Assembly: GCA_963526735.1 (NCBI GenBank)
Contig: CAURNU010000003.1
Span: 1 to 64,000 of the forward strand
Source: CAMUQR01 sp963526735
GTDB lineage: Bacteria; Patescibacteriota; Saccharimonadia; Saccharimonadales; Saccharimonadaceae
DNA length: 64,000 nucleotides
Direction: 5' to 3'
Shown here: positions 15,603 through 24,399 of the stretch, piece after piece
Layout: each line of letters starts with the position of its first letter
Numbering within the stretch: position 1 is the stretch's first letter
Program-made: the position numbers and the translations under genes
Notes under the pieces: model-generated
Told to the model about the DNA's origin: nothing
What the model saw: the letters and a program-made list of their open reading frames with translations, nothing else
Databases searched by the model: none

Positions 15603-16799
15603 ATGCCAGAAATTAAACCGACAGAAATTGAAACTTTTGCCAATATTAAAGTGGTAGGAATTGGTGGTGCCGGCGGTTCAGCAGTTAATCGCATGAAAGA
15701 AGCTCAGTTAAATGGCGTCGAGTTCATCGCCATGAATACTGATGCACAGGCACTTCATAATTCACTGGCTGATATTAAAATCTACCTTGGTCGTGAAGCG
15801 ACCCATGGTCTTGGTGCTGGTGCTGACCCAACGAAAGGTCAATTGGCAGCCGAGGAATCGCGTGAAGACATCAAAGAAGCCTTAAGAGGCGCTGACATGA
15901 TTTTTGTGACCTTTGGTGCTGGTGGTGGCACTGGTTCGGGTGCTGGTCACGTGGTGGCTGAAGTAGCGCGTGAACTTGGTATCCTAGTGGTTGGTGTGAC
16001 GACTCGACCATTCTCGTTTGAGGGTATTAAGCGCAAAACCAATGCTGACTGGGCAATTGATCAATTGCGTCGCCAAGTTGACACCTTGATCACTATTCCG
16101 AATGATCGTTTACTACAAACGATTGATCGTCGGACACCGCTACTTGAAACCTTTAAAATCGCTGATGATGTCTTGCGTCAAGGCGTGCAGGGGATTTCAG
16201 ATTTAATTACGGAACATGGTTTGATCAACTTGGACTTTGCTGACGTTAAGGCGATTATGAGTAATGCTGGTTCAGCTTTAATGGGTATCGGTCGGGCGAG
16301 CGGTGAAAACCGTGCCGTTGAGGCTGCGAAGCAAGCTATCGAGTCACCACTTATCGAGGTATCGATTGATGGTGCGCGCGGAGTACTGTTTAATATCACC
16401 GGTGGCTATGACATGAGCATGAGCGAAGTACAGGATGCGGCTGAATTGATTACCGCGGCGGTTTCACCAGATGCTAATATTATCTTCGGTGCAACTCTCA
16501 AACCAGAACTAGAAGACGAAATTACAGTCACTGTGGTGGCGACAGGTTTTGATTCGGTTTATTCGAACCCAGAAGAAGATAAAGTGCCTGAGCCAGAAGT
16601 AGAAAAACCAGTTGACGAAACACCAGAGTTTGATGAAGATATGGCAAAATCAATTGATTTAGAATTAGGGAATCAACCACCAGAGCAGGAAGCTCACCAA
16701 GAGTTTCAGGACAAGACCAACGAAGGTAGCGTGTGGGATTTGTCAGAAGATGAACTAGATACTCCACCATTCTTGCGTGGGCGTAAAGATCGTCGCTAG
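15603..16799 (+). CDS. ftsZ: Cell division protein FtsZ
   Basis: The tubulin-like GTPase forms the division ring. The 398-aa protein has the N-terminal loop GIGGAGGSAVNRM, the tubulin signature as FGAGGGTGSGAG (Ser replaces the third Thr of GGGTGTG) and the T7 loop NLDFADVKAIM. A variable acidic linker covers about residues 325-385, and the C-terminal peptide is DTPPFLRGRKDRR, which matches the FtsA-binding tail. AAGGGGAG precedes the ATG. The ftsA-ftsZ pair is intact, while the murein genes that usually flank it (murG, murC, ftsQ) are not here. Confidence 0.96.
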   Translation: MPEIKPTEIETFANIKVVGIGGAGGSAVNRMKEAQLNGVEFIAMNTDAQALHNSLADIKIYLGREATHGLGAGADPTKGQLAAEESREDIKEALRGADMIFVTFGAGGGTGSGAGHVVAEVARELGILVVGVTTRPFSFEGIKRKTNADWAIDQLRRQVDTLITIPNDRLLQTIDRRTPLLETFKIADDVLRQGVQGISDLITEHGLINLDFADVKAIMSNAGSALMGIGRASGENRAVEAAKQAIESPLIEVSIDGARGVLFNITGGYDMSMSEVQDAAELITAAVSPDANIIFGATLKPELEDEITVTVVATGFDSVYSNPEEDKVPEPEVEKPVDETPEFDEDMAKSIDLELGNQPPEQEAHQEFQDKTNEGSVWDLSEDELDTPPFLRGRKDRR

Positions 16800-16808
16800 G
16801 ATTTAACT

Positions 16809-17069
16809 ATGCGTGTAGTGGTGGTATATAAACAAGCTTCTGATCACGCTCGGGAAGTTCGTGATTATTTACGAGATTATCAGCGGTTTACTGGTAAGGT
16901 TATCGAAGAAATCGATCCTGAATCGCGTGACGGTGAGAGCTTTTGCCGGGCTTACGGTATCGTTGAATATCCAACATTGATGGCGATTTCTGATGCGGGC
17001 CAAATGCAACAGATGTGGCGAGGTCGTCCGTTGCCGCTGATTGATCAAGTTAGCTACTATGATCGCTAA
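16809..17069 (+). CDS. Thioredoxin-fold protein without a CxxC motif
   Basis: The 86-aa protein follows ftsZ after 9 bases. The pattern RVVVVYKQASDHAREVRDYL, then EEIDPESRDGESFCRAYGIVEYPTLMAI, matches a small thioredoxin or glutaredoxin fold, with the cis-Pro region EYPTLM. The active-site CxxC is replaced by KQAS, and the single Cys at about residue 45 lies elsewhere, so redox activity of the classic type is unlikely. A structural or binding role is more likely; placement after ftsZ hints at division, but that is inference. Confidence 0.65.
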   Translation: MRVVVVYKQASDHAREVRDYLRDYQRFTGKVIEEIDPESRDGESFCRAYGIVEYPTLMAISDAGQMQQMWRGRPLPLIDQVSYYDR

Positions 17070-17071
17070 TG

Positions 17072-17101
17072 AAAAAAAGCACTGAAAAATCGGTGTTTTT
17101 T
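17072..17101 (+). terminator. Terminator of the ftsA-ftsZ operon
   Basis: AAAAAGCACTGA pairs with TCGGTGTTTTTT around AAAA, ending in six T. Confidence 0.8.
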
Positions 17102-17121
17102 GATTCGGACAATAAAACATC

Positions 17122-17150
17122 TTGACAAAACATAAGGATTATGCTACACT
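17122..17150 (+). promoter_or_regulatory. Strong promoter of the surface locus
   Basis: TTGACA (17122-17127), 17 bp and TGC-TACACT (hexamer 17145-17150). It directly follows the ftsZ operon terminator. Confidence 0.8.
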
Positions 17151-17195
17151 GAAAGTATAACTACAATAAAAACAAACAAAAATAGGATTTAAAAC

Positions 17196-17336
17196 ATGTC
17201 AGTGGATCAATTTAACATCCCACGCAACACCATTGAAGATGTCGATACTGAGACCTCTCAGGAAAAATTAGAATATTCATTGAGTGAAGAACAAAAACGT
17301 TTTATGGCTAGACAAGCGCTGTTTCTTTTGACATAA
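17196..17336 (+). CDS. Small hypothetical protein, 46 aa
   Basis: An ATG at 17196 opens a 46-codon frame ending in TAA at 17334-17336. The product starts MSVDQFNIPRNTIEDVDTE, is acidic in its first two thirds and ends in a basic then hydrophobic stretch, RQALFLLT. AGGA at 17184-17187 lies about 8 bases upstream. It is the first frame after a strong promoter and shares the transcript with the 824-aa protein 52 bases downstream. I do not recognise it; it could be a real small protein or a translated leader. Confidence 0.45.
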   Translation: MSVDQFNIPRNTIEDVDTETSQEKLEYSLSEEQKRFMARQALFLLT

Positions 17337-17388
17337 TATAAACCAAAGCATTAATCAAAAATAAAAATTAACAAAAAAAGGAAGTCTT

Positions 17389-19863
17389 ATGGAAAGAATG
17401 CCAACCGCTCGCGAACGATTCGATAACTTCGAGGCAAACAAAATCAAACAACAAAATGAAAAATTTGAGGAAGCTATTTATGGCAAAACAGCTGGTGTGA
17501 CTGATTTTTCAGATGAAGCTAGACAGCGCCTAGAAGAAGGTATGGCTTATGAAGAGTACTTGCGTAAGATGTCTGAGCGTCAAGCGCCACGAGCTTTGGA
17601 CATGTTGGATCAAGAGCAAGCGGCGGCTGATTATCAAGTGCAACAAGAACGTGAAGCGGAAGAACAACGATTAGCTGAACAAAAACGTCTAGAAGAGGAA
17701 CAATTGGCTGAACAGAAACACCTAGAGTACCTAGCTGATGATCGTGTGGTACATTTAATGAATCATGCGAAACGGATTAGTCAATTGCGCGCTTCTCAAG
17801 AACAATATGTCAACGGCCTACATGCTAAATACCAAGAGGCTGTTAAACATGGCTTAACAGCTAGTTTAGATGATTTTATTAATGCCAATCCTCAATACCA
17901 AGCTATGAAAAAGAACTTGCGTAAAAAAGAAGACTACCTGAATAATCAACTGTTCGACATGAGTCAAAAAGATAGTCAAGTGTTTACTGATCGGATTATT
18001 AATGAAATTATTGATGCGACTGACACGTCTGAGGTTACTGCAGCTCCAAACGGTGCTAGTGAAACTACACCACAGGCCGAAGCTCAGCCAGAAGTGCAAG
18101 AAGAAGTGTTAGACGCTGACATCGACGCTGAGCAAGTGGAAGACGAAGAGCTGATCGCTGACGCCGATTATGAAGCCCAAAAAGAGGCTGCAACACGCCA
18201 ACTTGAGGAATCCATGAACGGAATGGAGAATCCGAATAACCTATCTGAAGATGAATTGGACGATGATCTGAAGCGCGCAGTTAATGCTAATACTTCACCA
18301 GCTGAAAGAGCCAGCTTATTGGAGCACATCAGAAAATCACCATTTGTGAAAAAAATTGCTGGTTTAATCGCTGCGACTTTGCTGACGGTTGGTATCGGTT
18401 CATTTGTTAAAGCCAACAAGCAAACAGAAAATGTGCCATTAAACAACCAGACAAAAGTCGAATATCAAGCCGACGCGCTTGGAAATAACGATAAAAAGTC
18501 AGAAGCAGAGAAAGTTGAGAAAGCCGAGAAGATCAATAGTTATGATGAATTCTTGGTTAGTGCTGAATATCGCAATCACAAGCCAGGTGACTCGATTGAA
18601 TTCAGCGCTGAGCTCGAAAAACAAATTAATGAGCGACGAACTGGCAACTATGGTATTTTTGCACCAATTCAGGGCGAAACATTAGAGGAAAAAGCGGAGT
18701 TTGTTAAAAAAGCCGGCTATGTTTCTCCGGAATTGATTGCTAGTTTAGAAAAAGGCGATTTGCCAAACTTTAAATTACAATTTATGGATATAAATGGCAA
18801 CATGGTTGACGCAGTCTCTAACGATGAAATCAATCAAGCGGTTGAACAAATGAAGAGTAATCCTCAGTTGATGGGTGCAAACTATGATCGCTTTGTCGAG
18901 GCGCTTGAAGGTGCGTCTCTTGAAACTATGCATGTCGAAGCTGGTCAAATGAACGTTTATAAATATATGAACCGTGACAACATGCGTTATGAAATGGGTA
19001 TGGGTCAAACCAGTAGTGAGGGTGATGCAATAGTCTTTAAAATGCCTACTGGCGTCCGTTTGGTCATTATGGAACATTGTGCCAACGTCTTAATTTATAA
19101 AATTGATATTGATACTACATTGATTCCGATTCCAGGCGATGACGAGCCTGAAGGGTCATCAATATCAAGAGACCCAAAACCAGAGAAGAAGACGGAAGAT
19201 ACCCCAGATCCAACGCCAAAGAAGGGCGACACTCCAGATCCTACGCCAGGTAAGCCAACTCCCCCAGGAACACCAACCCCACCAAATACACCGAATAAGC
19301 CACCGCAAACTCCTCCAGAGCTTGAAGCAAAAGATTTTGATAAGTTACCAGATGCAAACGACGCCGTAAACAGTGATGGTAAAGCAAGTGGTAAAAACCT
19401 CCAAGGAGCTGGTGAACTCAAAGACGAGGTTCGAAGTACAAAAGAAACTGTCGACGAGCAAATCGCTGAACAACGAGCTGGCCAAAAAGCCGTTGACCAA
19501 GCCACTGAAGCCCAAGCTAAGCAAAATCTTCAGAACGAGCAAGCGCAAATTAACAAAACGAATGAACAACTGAATAAGGGAACGGATAATATCATCACAA
19601 GTGAAAACTCCAGTGCCAACACAGCTGTCAATCAAAACTACGAAGATGTTCAAAAACAAGCTGGCGAAGCACAAGAGGGTGTGAATCGAACCATTGAGTT
19701 AGTTAAACCGGAAGATAAGGTAACCGACAAAACGATCTTTGACAAAATGGATGAATTGCGAGACCAAGGTTTCTCTGAAGATGACATGAAAATCTCCAAA
19801 GATGCCGACGGTAACTATAAAGTCGAAGTAGATGCCAACCAAGGTAAGGTCGAAATGCCTTAA
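17389..19863 (+). CDS. Large membrane protein: cytoplasmic coiled coil, one membrane segment, extracellular Pro-rich and helical parts
   Basis: I do not recognise this 824-aa protein. Residues 1-322 are highly charged and rich in Glu, Gln, Lys and Ala with heptad-like runs (around 80-120), predicted coiled coil. One hydrophobic segment lies at about 323-342 (GLIAATLLTVGIGSF). Residues 343-590 look like a folded extracellular domain, 593-644 is a Pro/Thr/Lys stalk with repeats such as DTPDPTPKKGDTPDPTPGKP, and 655-790 is again helical and Gln/Asn/Glu-rich. There is no cleavable signal peptide, so it should be N-in. AAGGAAG precedes the ATG. Its place before an LPXTG protein suggests a cell-surface role, perhaps in contact with the host cell. 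Confidence 0.75.
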   Translation: MERMPTARERFDNFEANKIKQQNEKFEEAIYGKTAGVTDFSDEARQRLEEGMAYEEYLRKMSERQAPRALDMLDQEQAAADYQVQQEREAEEQRLAEQKRLEEEQLAEQKHLEYLADDRVVHLMNHAKRISQLRASQEQYVNGLHAKYQEAVKHGLTASLDDFINANPQYQAMKKNLRKKEDYLNNQLFDMSQKDSQVFTDRIINEIIDATDTSEVTAAPNGASETTPQAEAQPEVQEEVLDADIDAEQVEDEELIADADYEAQKEAATRQLEESMNGMENPNNLSEDELDDDLKRAVNANTSPAERASLLEHIRKSPFVKKIAGLIAATLLTVGIGSFVKANKQTENVPLNNQTKVEYQADALGNNDKKSEAEKVEKAEKINSYDEFLVSAEYRNHKPGDSIEFSAELEKQINERRTGNYGIFAPIQGETLEEKAEFVKKAGYVSPELIASLEKGDLPNFKLQFMDINGNMVDAVSNDEINQAVEQMKSNPQLMGANYDRFVEALEGASLETMHVEAGQMNVYKYMNRDNMRYEMGMGQTSSEGDAIVFKMPTGVRLVIMEHCANVLIYKIDIDTTLIPIPGDDEPEGSSISRDPKPEKKTEDTPDPTPKKGDTPDPTPGKPTPPGTPTPPNTPNKPPQTPPELEAKDFDKLPDANDAVNSDGKASGKNLQGAGELKDEVRSTKETVDEQIAEQRAGQKAVDQATEAQAKQNLQNEQAQINKTNEQLNKGTDNIITSENSSANTAVNQNYEDVQKQAGEAQEGVNRTIELVKPEDKVTDKTIFDKMDELRDQGFSEDDMKISKDADGNYKVEVDANQGKVEMP

Positions 19864-19900
19864 CGATAGGTAACACAAAAACAAACAGAGAAAGGATAAC

Positions 19901-21241
19901 ATGAAACAAAACACAAACATTACAAAACTTGGCTTCACAGTTAGCGTCTTGGCGCTGACTGTGGCCACCGCCCTGGGTGGGTCGGTACTGGCCTACGGTC
20001 CGGAACGCCCAACCTTTACCGGCGAAAAACCAGCTGACTATGTCACCTTTAACTCAATTACTAATAACAAATATTATGGTGATGAGCGTAATTTCGTGAC
20101 AATTAAGCCAGTCTCAGACGGCGCCAAAGATACTTGGACTAACCTAATCAATGTCGTTAGTGACCAAGAATACTATGTACGTATCTACGTTCACAATAAT
20201 GCCGCCGCTAACTTGAATCTATTTGCCGAAAATACGCGAGTCTTTGCTAATATTCCAGGCGGAGCAGCGAAACGAGTGCAAATTGATGGCGCGATTAGTG
20301 CCAATAACGCAAAACCACAACGTGTTTGGGATGATGCAGTTTTCCAAAGTGACAAATTGTTCAACATTTCTTACGTAGCTGGTTCAGCACGCTACTATAA
20401 CAACCACTTTACCAATGGCGTGGCAATCAATGATTCGGTAGTCACGACTGGAGGTGCCCAAATCGGTTACGACAGTATCAATGGTCGGTTGCAAGGTTGT
20501 GCGCAATATGCTGGTCACTTGCTGTTCAAAGTTAAAGCGAAAGTTGCTAAAAGCCCGAACTTTACTATTGCCAAACGAGTGCGTAAAGTTGGCGATACAA
20601 CTTGGTCAAAAAACATCACCGTCAATCCTGGTGATAAAGTTGAATACAAACTGTATTACGAAAACAAGGGTGATACCGCCCAAGCCAATGTGATTGCTAA
20701 AGACTTCATGGCAAAAGGTATGACCTACCAAGCTGGAACTTTAAAAATCTACAACGCATCTAATCCAAATGGTTTAGCCTTGACCAACTCCGATAATTTA
20801 TTTAACGGTACGGGTCTGAACTTCGGTAATTACATGCCAAAATCAAACGCTGGTTTGTTTTACACCTTCCAAACTCCAACCAACGATCAACTAACCATCT
20901 GTGGTAAAAATATCTTCCGTAACCGAGCAGTGGTATATACACCGAATGGTAACCTCGAAGATATGGCTGATGTGGTAGTAGTCAAAACTGGTTGCACGCC
21001 AGAAAAACCAACGCCAAATCAACCAACTCCAAATCGCCCAGGTGAGTTGCCAAGCACTGGTCCAGCTGAAATTGCGATTAGCATGATTGGTCTGCTGTTA
21101 ATTACCGCCTCAATTATCTACTGGTATAAATCTCAGCAGGAAATTAAAAAGCGAGTTATCAGCAACGGTACGATTGAAATGAAAATCGATGACAAAACGA
21201 CACCGCTCGTTGCGCCACAAGATGATATCAAGAAGAAATAG
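19901..21241 (+). CDS. LPXTG-anchored surface protein
   Basis: The 446-aa protein has a signal peptide (basic start, hydrophobic core LGFTVSVLALTVATALGG, then likely cleavage after VLA near residue 29). A central beta-rich part follows, including a segment around residues 220-330 (KVGDTTWSKNITVNPGDKVEY, about 20 residues) that resembles the DUF11-type repeat of surface proteins. A Pro-rich linker leads to LPSTG at 383-387 and a hydrophobic segment at about 392-410. Unlike typical sorting signals it continues for about 36 polar residues after the membrane segment. AGAAAGGA precedes the ATG at 19901. It likely shares the transcript from 17150. Confidence 0.85.
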   Translation: MKQNTNITKLGFTVSVLALTVATALGGSVLAYGPERPTFTGEKPADYVTFNSITNNKYYGDERNFVTIKPVSDGAKDTWTNLINVVSDQEYYVRIYVHNNAAANLNLFAENTRVFANIPGGAAKRVQIDGAISANNAKPQRVWDDAVFQSDKLFNISYVAGSARYYNNHFTNGVAINDSVVTTGGAQIGYDSINGRLQGCAQYAGHLLFKVKAKVAKSPNFTIAKRVRKVGDTTWSKNITVNPGDKVEYKLYYENKGDTAQANVIAKDFMAKGMTYQAGTLKIYNASNPNGLALTNSDNLFNGTGLNFGNYMPKSNAGLFYTFQTPTNDQLTICGKNIFRNRAVVYTPNGNLEDMADVVVVKTGCTPEKPTPNQPTPNRPGELPSTGPAEIAISMIGLLLITASIIYWYKSQQEIKKRVISNGTIEMKIDDKTTPLVAPQDDIKKK

Positions 21242-21259
21242 CCACTTATAGCTAATAAC

Positions 21260-21292
21260 TTAAATCCCACCCCTTAGGCGGTGGGATTTAAA
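21260..21292 (+). terminator. Terminator of the surface locus
   Basis: TTAAATCCCACC and GGTGGGATTTAA form a 12-bp perfect stem around a short loop. Confidence 0.85.
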
Positions 21293-21334
21293 ATGAAGGT
21301 CGAGGGGCCTGACTAGTCGTCTTGAATTCGAATA

Positions 21335-21343
21335 TGATACAAT
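21335..21343 (+). promoter_or_regulatory. Extended -10 promoter giving a leaderless galU mRNA
   Basis: TGA-TACAAT (hexamer 21338-21343) ends 6 bases before the galU ATG at 21350. No match to TTGACA at 17 bp is visible, so the TGn element would matter. Confidence 0.65.
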
Positions 21344-21349
21344 AACCGT

Positions 21350-22174
21350 ATGAATAAGATTACAAAAGCAATTATCCCTGTGGCTGGTTGGGGAACACGG
21401 CGTCTGCCAATTACCAAAACAATTGAAAAATGTATGTTACCTGTCGGTAATCGACCGATTATTGATTATGTAGTGGAAGACTGCATCAAGGCTGGCATTA
21501 CTGATATTTATTTTGTAGTGTCGGAAGGCTCAACTCAAGTCAAAAGTTTTTATTCAAATAATCCCAAGCTCGAAGAATATCTCAAGGCTAACGGTAAAGA
21601 AAAATATTTGGAGTTGGTAACACCGCCGGCTGGTATCAATTTTCACTTTATTGAACAAGATCCAAATGGTAAATATGGCACGGCGATTCCAGTCTATCTG
21701 GTCGCTCAAGAAATTGGTGATGAGTCAGTTTTGGTGCTAATGGGCGACGATTTTATTTATAATCGTGATGGTTCAAGTGATGTGGCGCGCCTAGTGGAAC
21801 AAGCGGGTGAGGGTAGTGCGCTGTTGGGTGCGCAAGTGGCGCCTGATGAAGTGTCGCGTTATGGCGTGATTGAGTTGGATGCTGAGCACAATTTTAAACA
21901 AATTGTTGAAAAACCTGAACCAGAAGATGCGCCAAGTAATTTAATTAATATTAGTAAATACGTCTTGAGTGTGCAGGCTGTGGCGATGATTAAAGCCTAT
22001 GCTGAGCGTGATGATATTCAGGGTGAATATTACATTACAGTGCCTTTGAATGATTATGTCAGCAGCGGTCAGGCACTGAAAGTCGTTCCGGCTGAGGGTG
22101 TTTATCTTGATGGTGGCACCGTCGAAGGCTGGGTACACGCAAACCGCGTAGTGGTTGAGGGTTATAACGGCTAG
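21350..22174 (+). CDS. galU: UTP--glucose-1-phosphate uridylyltransferase
   Basis: The enzyme makes UDP-glucose, the donor for glycolipids and surface polysaccharides. The 274-aa protein has the nucleotidyltransferase signature AIIPVAGWGTRRLP followed by EKCMLPVGNRPIIDYVVED, FIEQDPNGKYGTAIP-like LGTA region, LVLMGDDF and the C-terminal DGGTVEGWVHAN. GalU usually has GxGTRxLPxTK; here the stretch is GWGTRRLPITK. There is no Shine-Dalgarno; the ATG is at the predicted +1. UDP-glucose could feed the two glycosyltransferases at 52948-55259. Confidence 0.93.
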   Translation: MNKITKAIIPVAGWGTRRLPITKTIEKCMLPVGNRPIIDYVVEDCIKAGITDIYFVVSEGSTQVKSFYSNNPKLEEYLKANGKEKYLELVTPPAGINFHFIEQDPNGKYGTAIPVYLVAQEIGDESVLVLMGDDFIYNRDGSSDVARLVEQAGEGSALLGAQVAPDEVSRYGVIELDAEHNFKQIVEKPEPEDAPSNLINISKYVLSVQAVAMIKAYAERDDIQGEYYITVPLNDYVSSGQALKVVPAEGVYLDGGTVEGWVHANRVVVEGYNG

Positions 22175-22181
22175 TCGAGCT

Positions 22182-22210
22182 CTTGTCAACATCGTAAAAG
22201 TTTGATATAA
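22182..22210 (+). promoter_or_regulatory. Promoter of rplU
   Basis: TTGTCA (22182-22187), 17 bp, TATAAT (22205-22210). The leader of about 27 bases has AAAGGAAA before the ATG. Confidence 0.82.
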
Positions 22211-22243
22211 TATAGCCTGATATTTTTAATAAAGGAAATAATA

Positions 22244-22552
22244 ATGAAGAAAGCAGTTATCAAGGTCAGTGGCAAACAATATATCGTCGCTGAAGGTGAG
22301 ACCCTCTGGGTGGATCTCCTCCCTGAAGGTACCAAAGAGCTCGAACTTGATGCGCTTCTTACGATTGATGGTGATAAGACCGCTGTAGGTCAGCCAGTCG
22401 TAAAAGGTGTGAAAGTAAAGGCTGTGGTTGATCCAGAAATGCAAAAAGGCGACAAATTGCGTGTTATTCGCTATAAAGCTAAAAAACGCGTCCACAAAGA
22501 AATCGGACATCGCCAAAAATACTCACAAATCACCATTAAATCAATCAAATAA
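22244..22552 (+). CDS. rplU: 50S ribosomal protein L21
   Basis: The 102-aa protein matches L21: it begins AVIKVSGKQYIVAEGE, with the central VVKGVKVKAVV, and ends in the basic KKRVHKEIGHRQKYSQI, seen as YKAKKRVHKEIGHRQKY. L21 contacts 23S rRNA. The usual partner rpmA (L27) does not follow; a terminator does. Single-gene unit with its own promoter. Confidence 0.93.
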   Translation: MKKAVIKVSGKQYIVAEGETLWVDLLPEGTKELELDALLTIDGDKTAVGQPVVKGVKVKAVVDPEMQKGDKLRVIRYKAKKRVHKEIGHRQKYSQITIKSIK

Positions 22553-22556
22553 ATGA

Positions 22557-22599
22557 TAAAAATCGCTCGGCAAAGTATCAACGCGCTGAGCGGTTTTTA
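22557..22599 (+). terminator. Terminator of rplU
   Basis: AAAAATCGCTC pairs imperfectly with GAGCGGTTTTT, with a further GGC/GC inner pairing, and ends in a T tract. Confidence 0.75.
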
Positions 22600-22610
22600 T
22601 TAGTAAAAAG

Positions 22611-22639
22611 TTTAAAAAGCTTCTGCTTTGTGGTAAAAT
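22611..22639 (+). promoter_or_regulatory. Promoter giving a leaderless parA mRNA
   Basis: TTTAAA (22611-22616), 17 bp, TGG-TAAAAT (hexamer 22634-22639). The parA ATG at 22647 comes 7 bases later. Confidence 0.75.
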
Positions 22640-22646
22640 ATTAGCT

Positions 22647-23420
22647 ATGGAACGGGAAGCGGTAGTAATTGCGATTACGAATCAGAAAGGTGGTGTCGGC
22701 AAGACGACGACCTCGATTAACTTGGCTTATTATTTATCAAAATTAAAGCGAGAAGTATTATTGATTGACTTCGATCCGCAGGGTAACGCCTCGAGCGGTT
22801 TAGGAGTGAATAAACAAGAATTGGGCGCATCGATGAGTGATGTGATTATTGGTGATACGCCGATTAGCACGGTGATTCAACAGACTGATTATGAAGGTTT
22901 GTCTGTTGCTCCAACCCTCTCGACACTTGCTAATACTGAGGTTGATTTAGCTAAAACTAACAACAAATTCCGTCGCTTAAAAACCGCTATTAACGAAATT
23001 CGCAACCAATATGATTTTATTATTATCGATTGTCCACCTAGCTTGAGTCTGTTGACGGTGAATGGTCTGATTGCCGCTGATTATATGATTATGCCGGTCC
23101 AGACTGAGTTTTATGCACTTGAGGGTCTCGGTCAGCTACTGGAAACTATGAAAATTATCAAAAGTGGTATGAATCCCAACCTTGAAATCCTCGGTGTATT
23201 GCCGACAATGGTTGATTCTCGTACTGTATTATCAGCGCAGGTGATTACTGAGATTAAGAAATATTTCAATTCCAAAGTGTTTAAAACAGTCATTCCGCGT
23301 AATATTCGCTTAGCTGAGGCGCCAAGCCATGGCGTGCCAATCGGGGTGTATGATCGTTTTTCAAAAGGTGCAAAAAGTTACAAAGCTCTCGCAAAGGAGG
23401 TACTAAATCGTGTTAAATAA
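22647..23420 (+). CDS. parA: Chromosome partitioning ATPase ParA/Soj
   Basis: The 257-aa Walker ATPase has the deviant Walker A KGGVGKTT at residues 14-21, Walker B region FIIIDCPPSL, the switch DFDPQGNASSGLG and the C-terminal GVPIGVYD, typical of chromosomal Soj/ParA. It binds DNA non-specifically and moves ParB-parS complexes. There is no Shine-Dalgarno; the start is at the predicted +1. parB overlaps its end by 11 bases. The pair is chromosomal in type, close to housekeeping genes. Confidence 0.94.
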   Translation: MEREAVVIAITNQKGGVGKTTTSINLAYYLSKLKREVLLIDFDPQGNASSGLGVNKQELGASMSDVIIGDTPISTVIQQTDYEGLSVAPTLSTLANTEVDLAKTNNKFRRLKTAINEIRNQYDFIIIDCPPSLSLLTVNGLIAADYMIMPVQTEFYALEGLGQLLETMKIIKSGMNPNLEILGVLPTMVDSRTVLSAQVITEIKKYFNSKVFKTVIPRNIRLAEAPSHGVPIGVYDRFSKGAKSYKALAKEVLNRVK

Positions 23421-24339
23421 TGCTAAATCGCCCAAAAAATCAACTAAATCAGCTCTGGGGCGGGGGTTTGAATCGCTATTACCAACTGAGCTGTTTGATG
23501 AGGCGTTTGATCCAACGAGTGAGCAGGACGCTAAACTCAGTAATTTGCGAGAAATTGCGCTCGATAAAATCGAGGCTGATACTGAACAACCACGTAAAGC
23601 GTTTGAAGAAGAAGCGATGCAGGCCTTAGCTCAATCGATTAAATCACATGGCGTGTTGCAACCAATCGTTGTTATTAAAAAAGGTGATAAATACCGTATT
23701 GTCGCTGGCGAAAGGCGCTATCGAGCAAGTAAAATTGCTGGTCTCAAAAAGATTCCAGCCTTGATTCGTACTCTAAGCGCTCAAAATCGTCTGGAATTAT
23801 CATTAATCGAGAACGTTCAGCGTGAAGACTTGAACGTGATTGAAGTGGCAACGGCTTATTTGAAGTTGCGCGAACAATTTAATATGACACTAAAGCAAAT
23901 TAGTGAGCGTGTCAGTGGTAAAACGGTTGGGGCGATCAGTAATACGATGCGTCTGTTGACTTTACCGGCGGAGGCGATCGAGGCTTTAAGTCATGGTGAA
24001 CTAACTGAAGGTCAAGCCAAGCCACTAATTGGTATGGATCATGCGGTAGTGCTACAGTTGTTGCCACAAATTATCAAGCAAAACTGGTCAGCTCGTCGAG
24101 TGGAGCGGGTAACGGCTAATTATAAGGCTCAAACTGATAAACAAGCTCAAGTTGAAGCTCTTAAAGACAAGAAAATCACTAAAGTTTTGTATACCGATGA
24201 AATGTCACAGGCTATGTCTCAGCGTCTCGATGCAAAAGTTCAAGTCAAAGCCAAAGCTAATGGTTCAGGCACAATTGAAATTAAGTTCAAAAATCAAGTT
24301 GAGTTTGATCGCTTGAGTCAGATGTTGGCTCAACAATAG
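23410..24339 (+). CDS. parB: Chromosome partitioning protein ParB/Spo0J
   Basis: ParB is a CTP-dependent DNA clamp that loads at parS. The 309-aa protein opens with SALGRGFESLLP, has the N-terminal domain with the C-motif GERRYRASKIAGLKKIP, the ENVQREDL motif, and the helix-turn-helix VSGKTVGAISNTMRLLTLP, then a C-terminal dimer region. The start is GTG at 23410, supported by AAAGGAGG about 10 bases upstream inside parA. I did not find a canonical 16-bp parS palindrome in the window. Confidence 0.94.
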   Translation: MLNNAKSPKKSTKSALGRGFESLLPTELFDEAFDPTSEQDAKLSNLREIALDKIEADTEQPRKAFEEEAMQALAQSIKSHGVLQPIVVIKKGDKYRIVAGERRYRASKIAGLKKIPALIRTLSAQNRLELSLIENVQREDLNVIEVATAYLKLREQFNMTLKQISERVSGKTVGAISNTMRLLTLPAEAIEALSHGELTEGQAKPLIGMDHAVVLQLLPQIIKQNWSARRVERVTANYKAQTDKQAQVEALKDKKITKVLYTDEMSQAMSQRLDAKVQVKAKANGSGTIEIKFKNQVEFDRLSQMLAQQ

Positions 24340-24358
24340 AATCAATCAGCGAAAAAAT

Positions 24359-24390
24359 AAAACTCCAGTCAAATCTAGACTGGAGTTTTT
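24359..24390. terminator. Terminator between convergent parB and lepB
   Basis: AAAACTCCAGTC and GACTGGAGTTTT form a 12-bp perfect stem around AAATCTA and can act on both strands. Confidence 0.87.
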
Positions 24391-24399
24391 AAGAATAAA

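Noticed and set aside
19095..19505. Long open frame on the minus strand opposite the 824-aa protein gene.
   Set aside because: It mirrors the Pro/Thr-rich codons of the sense gene, has no ribosome binding site and gives a low-complexity product.
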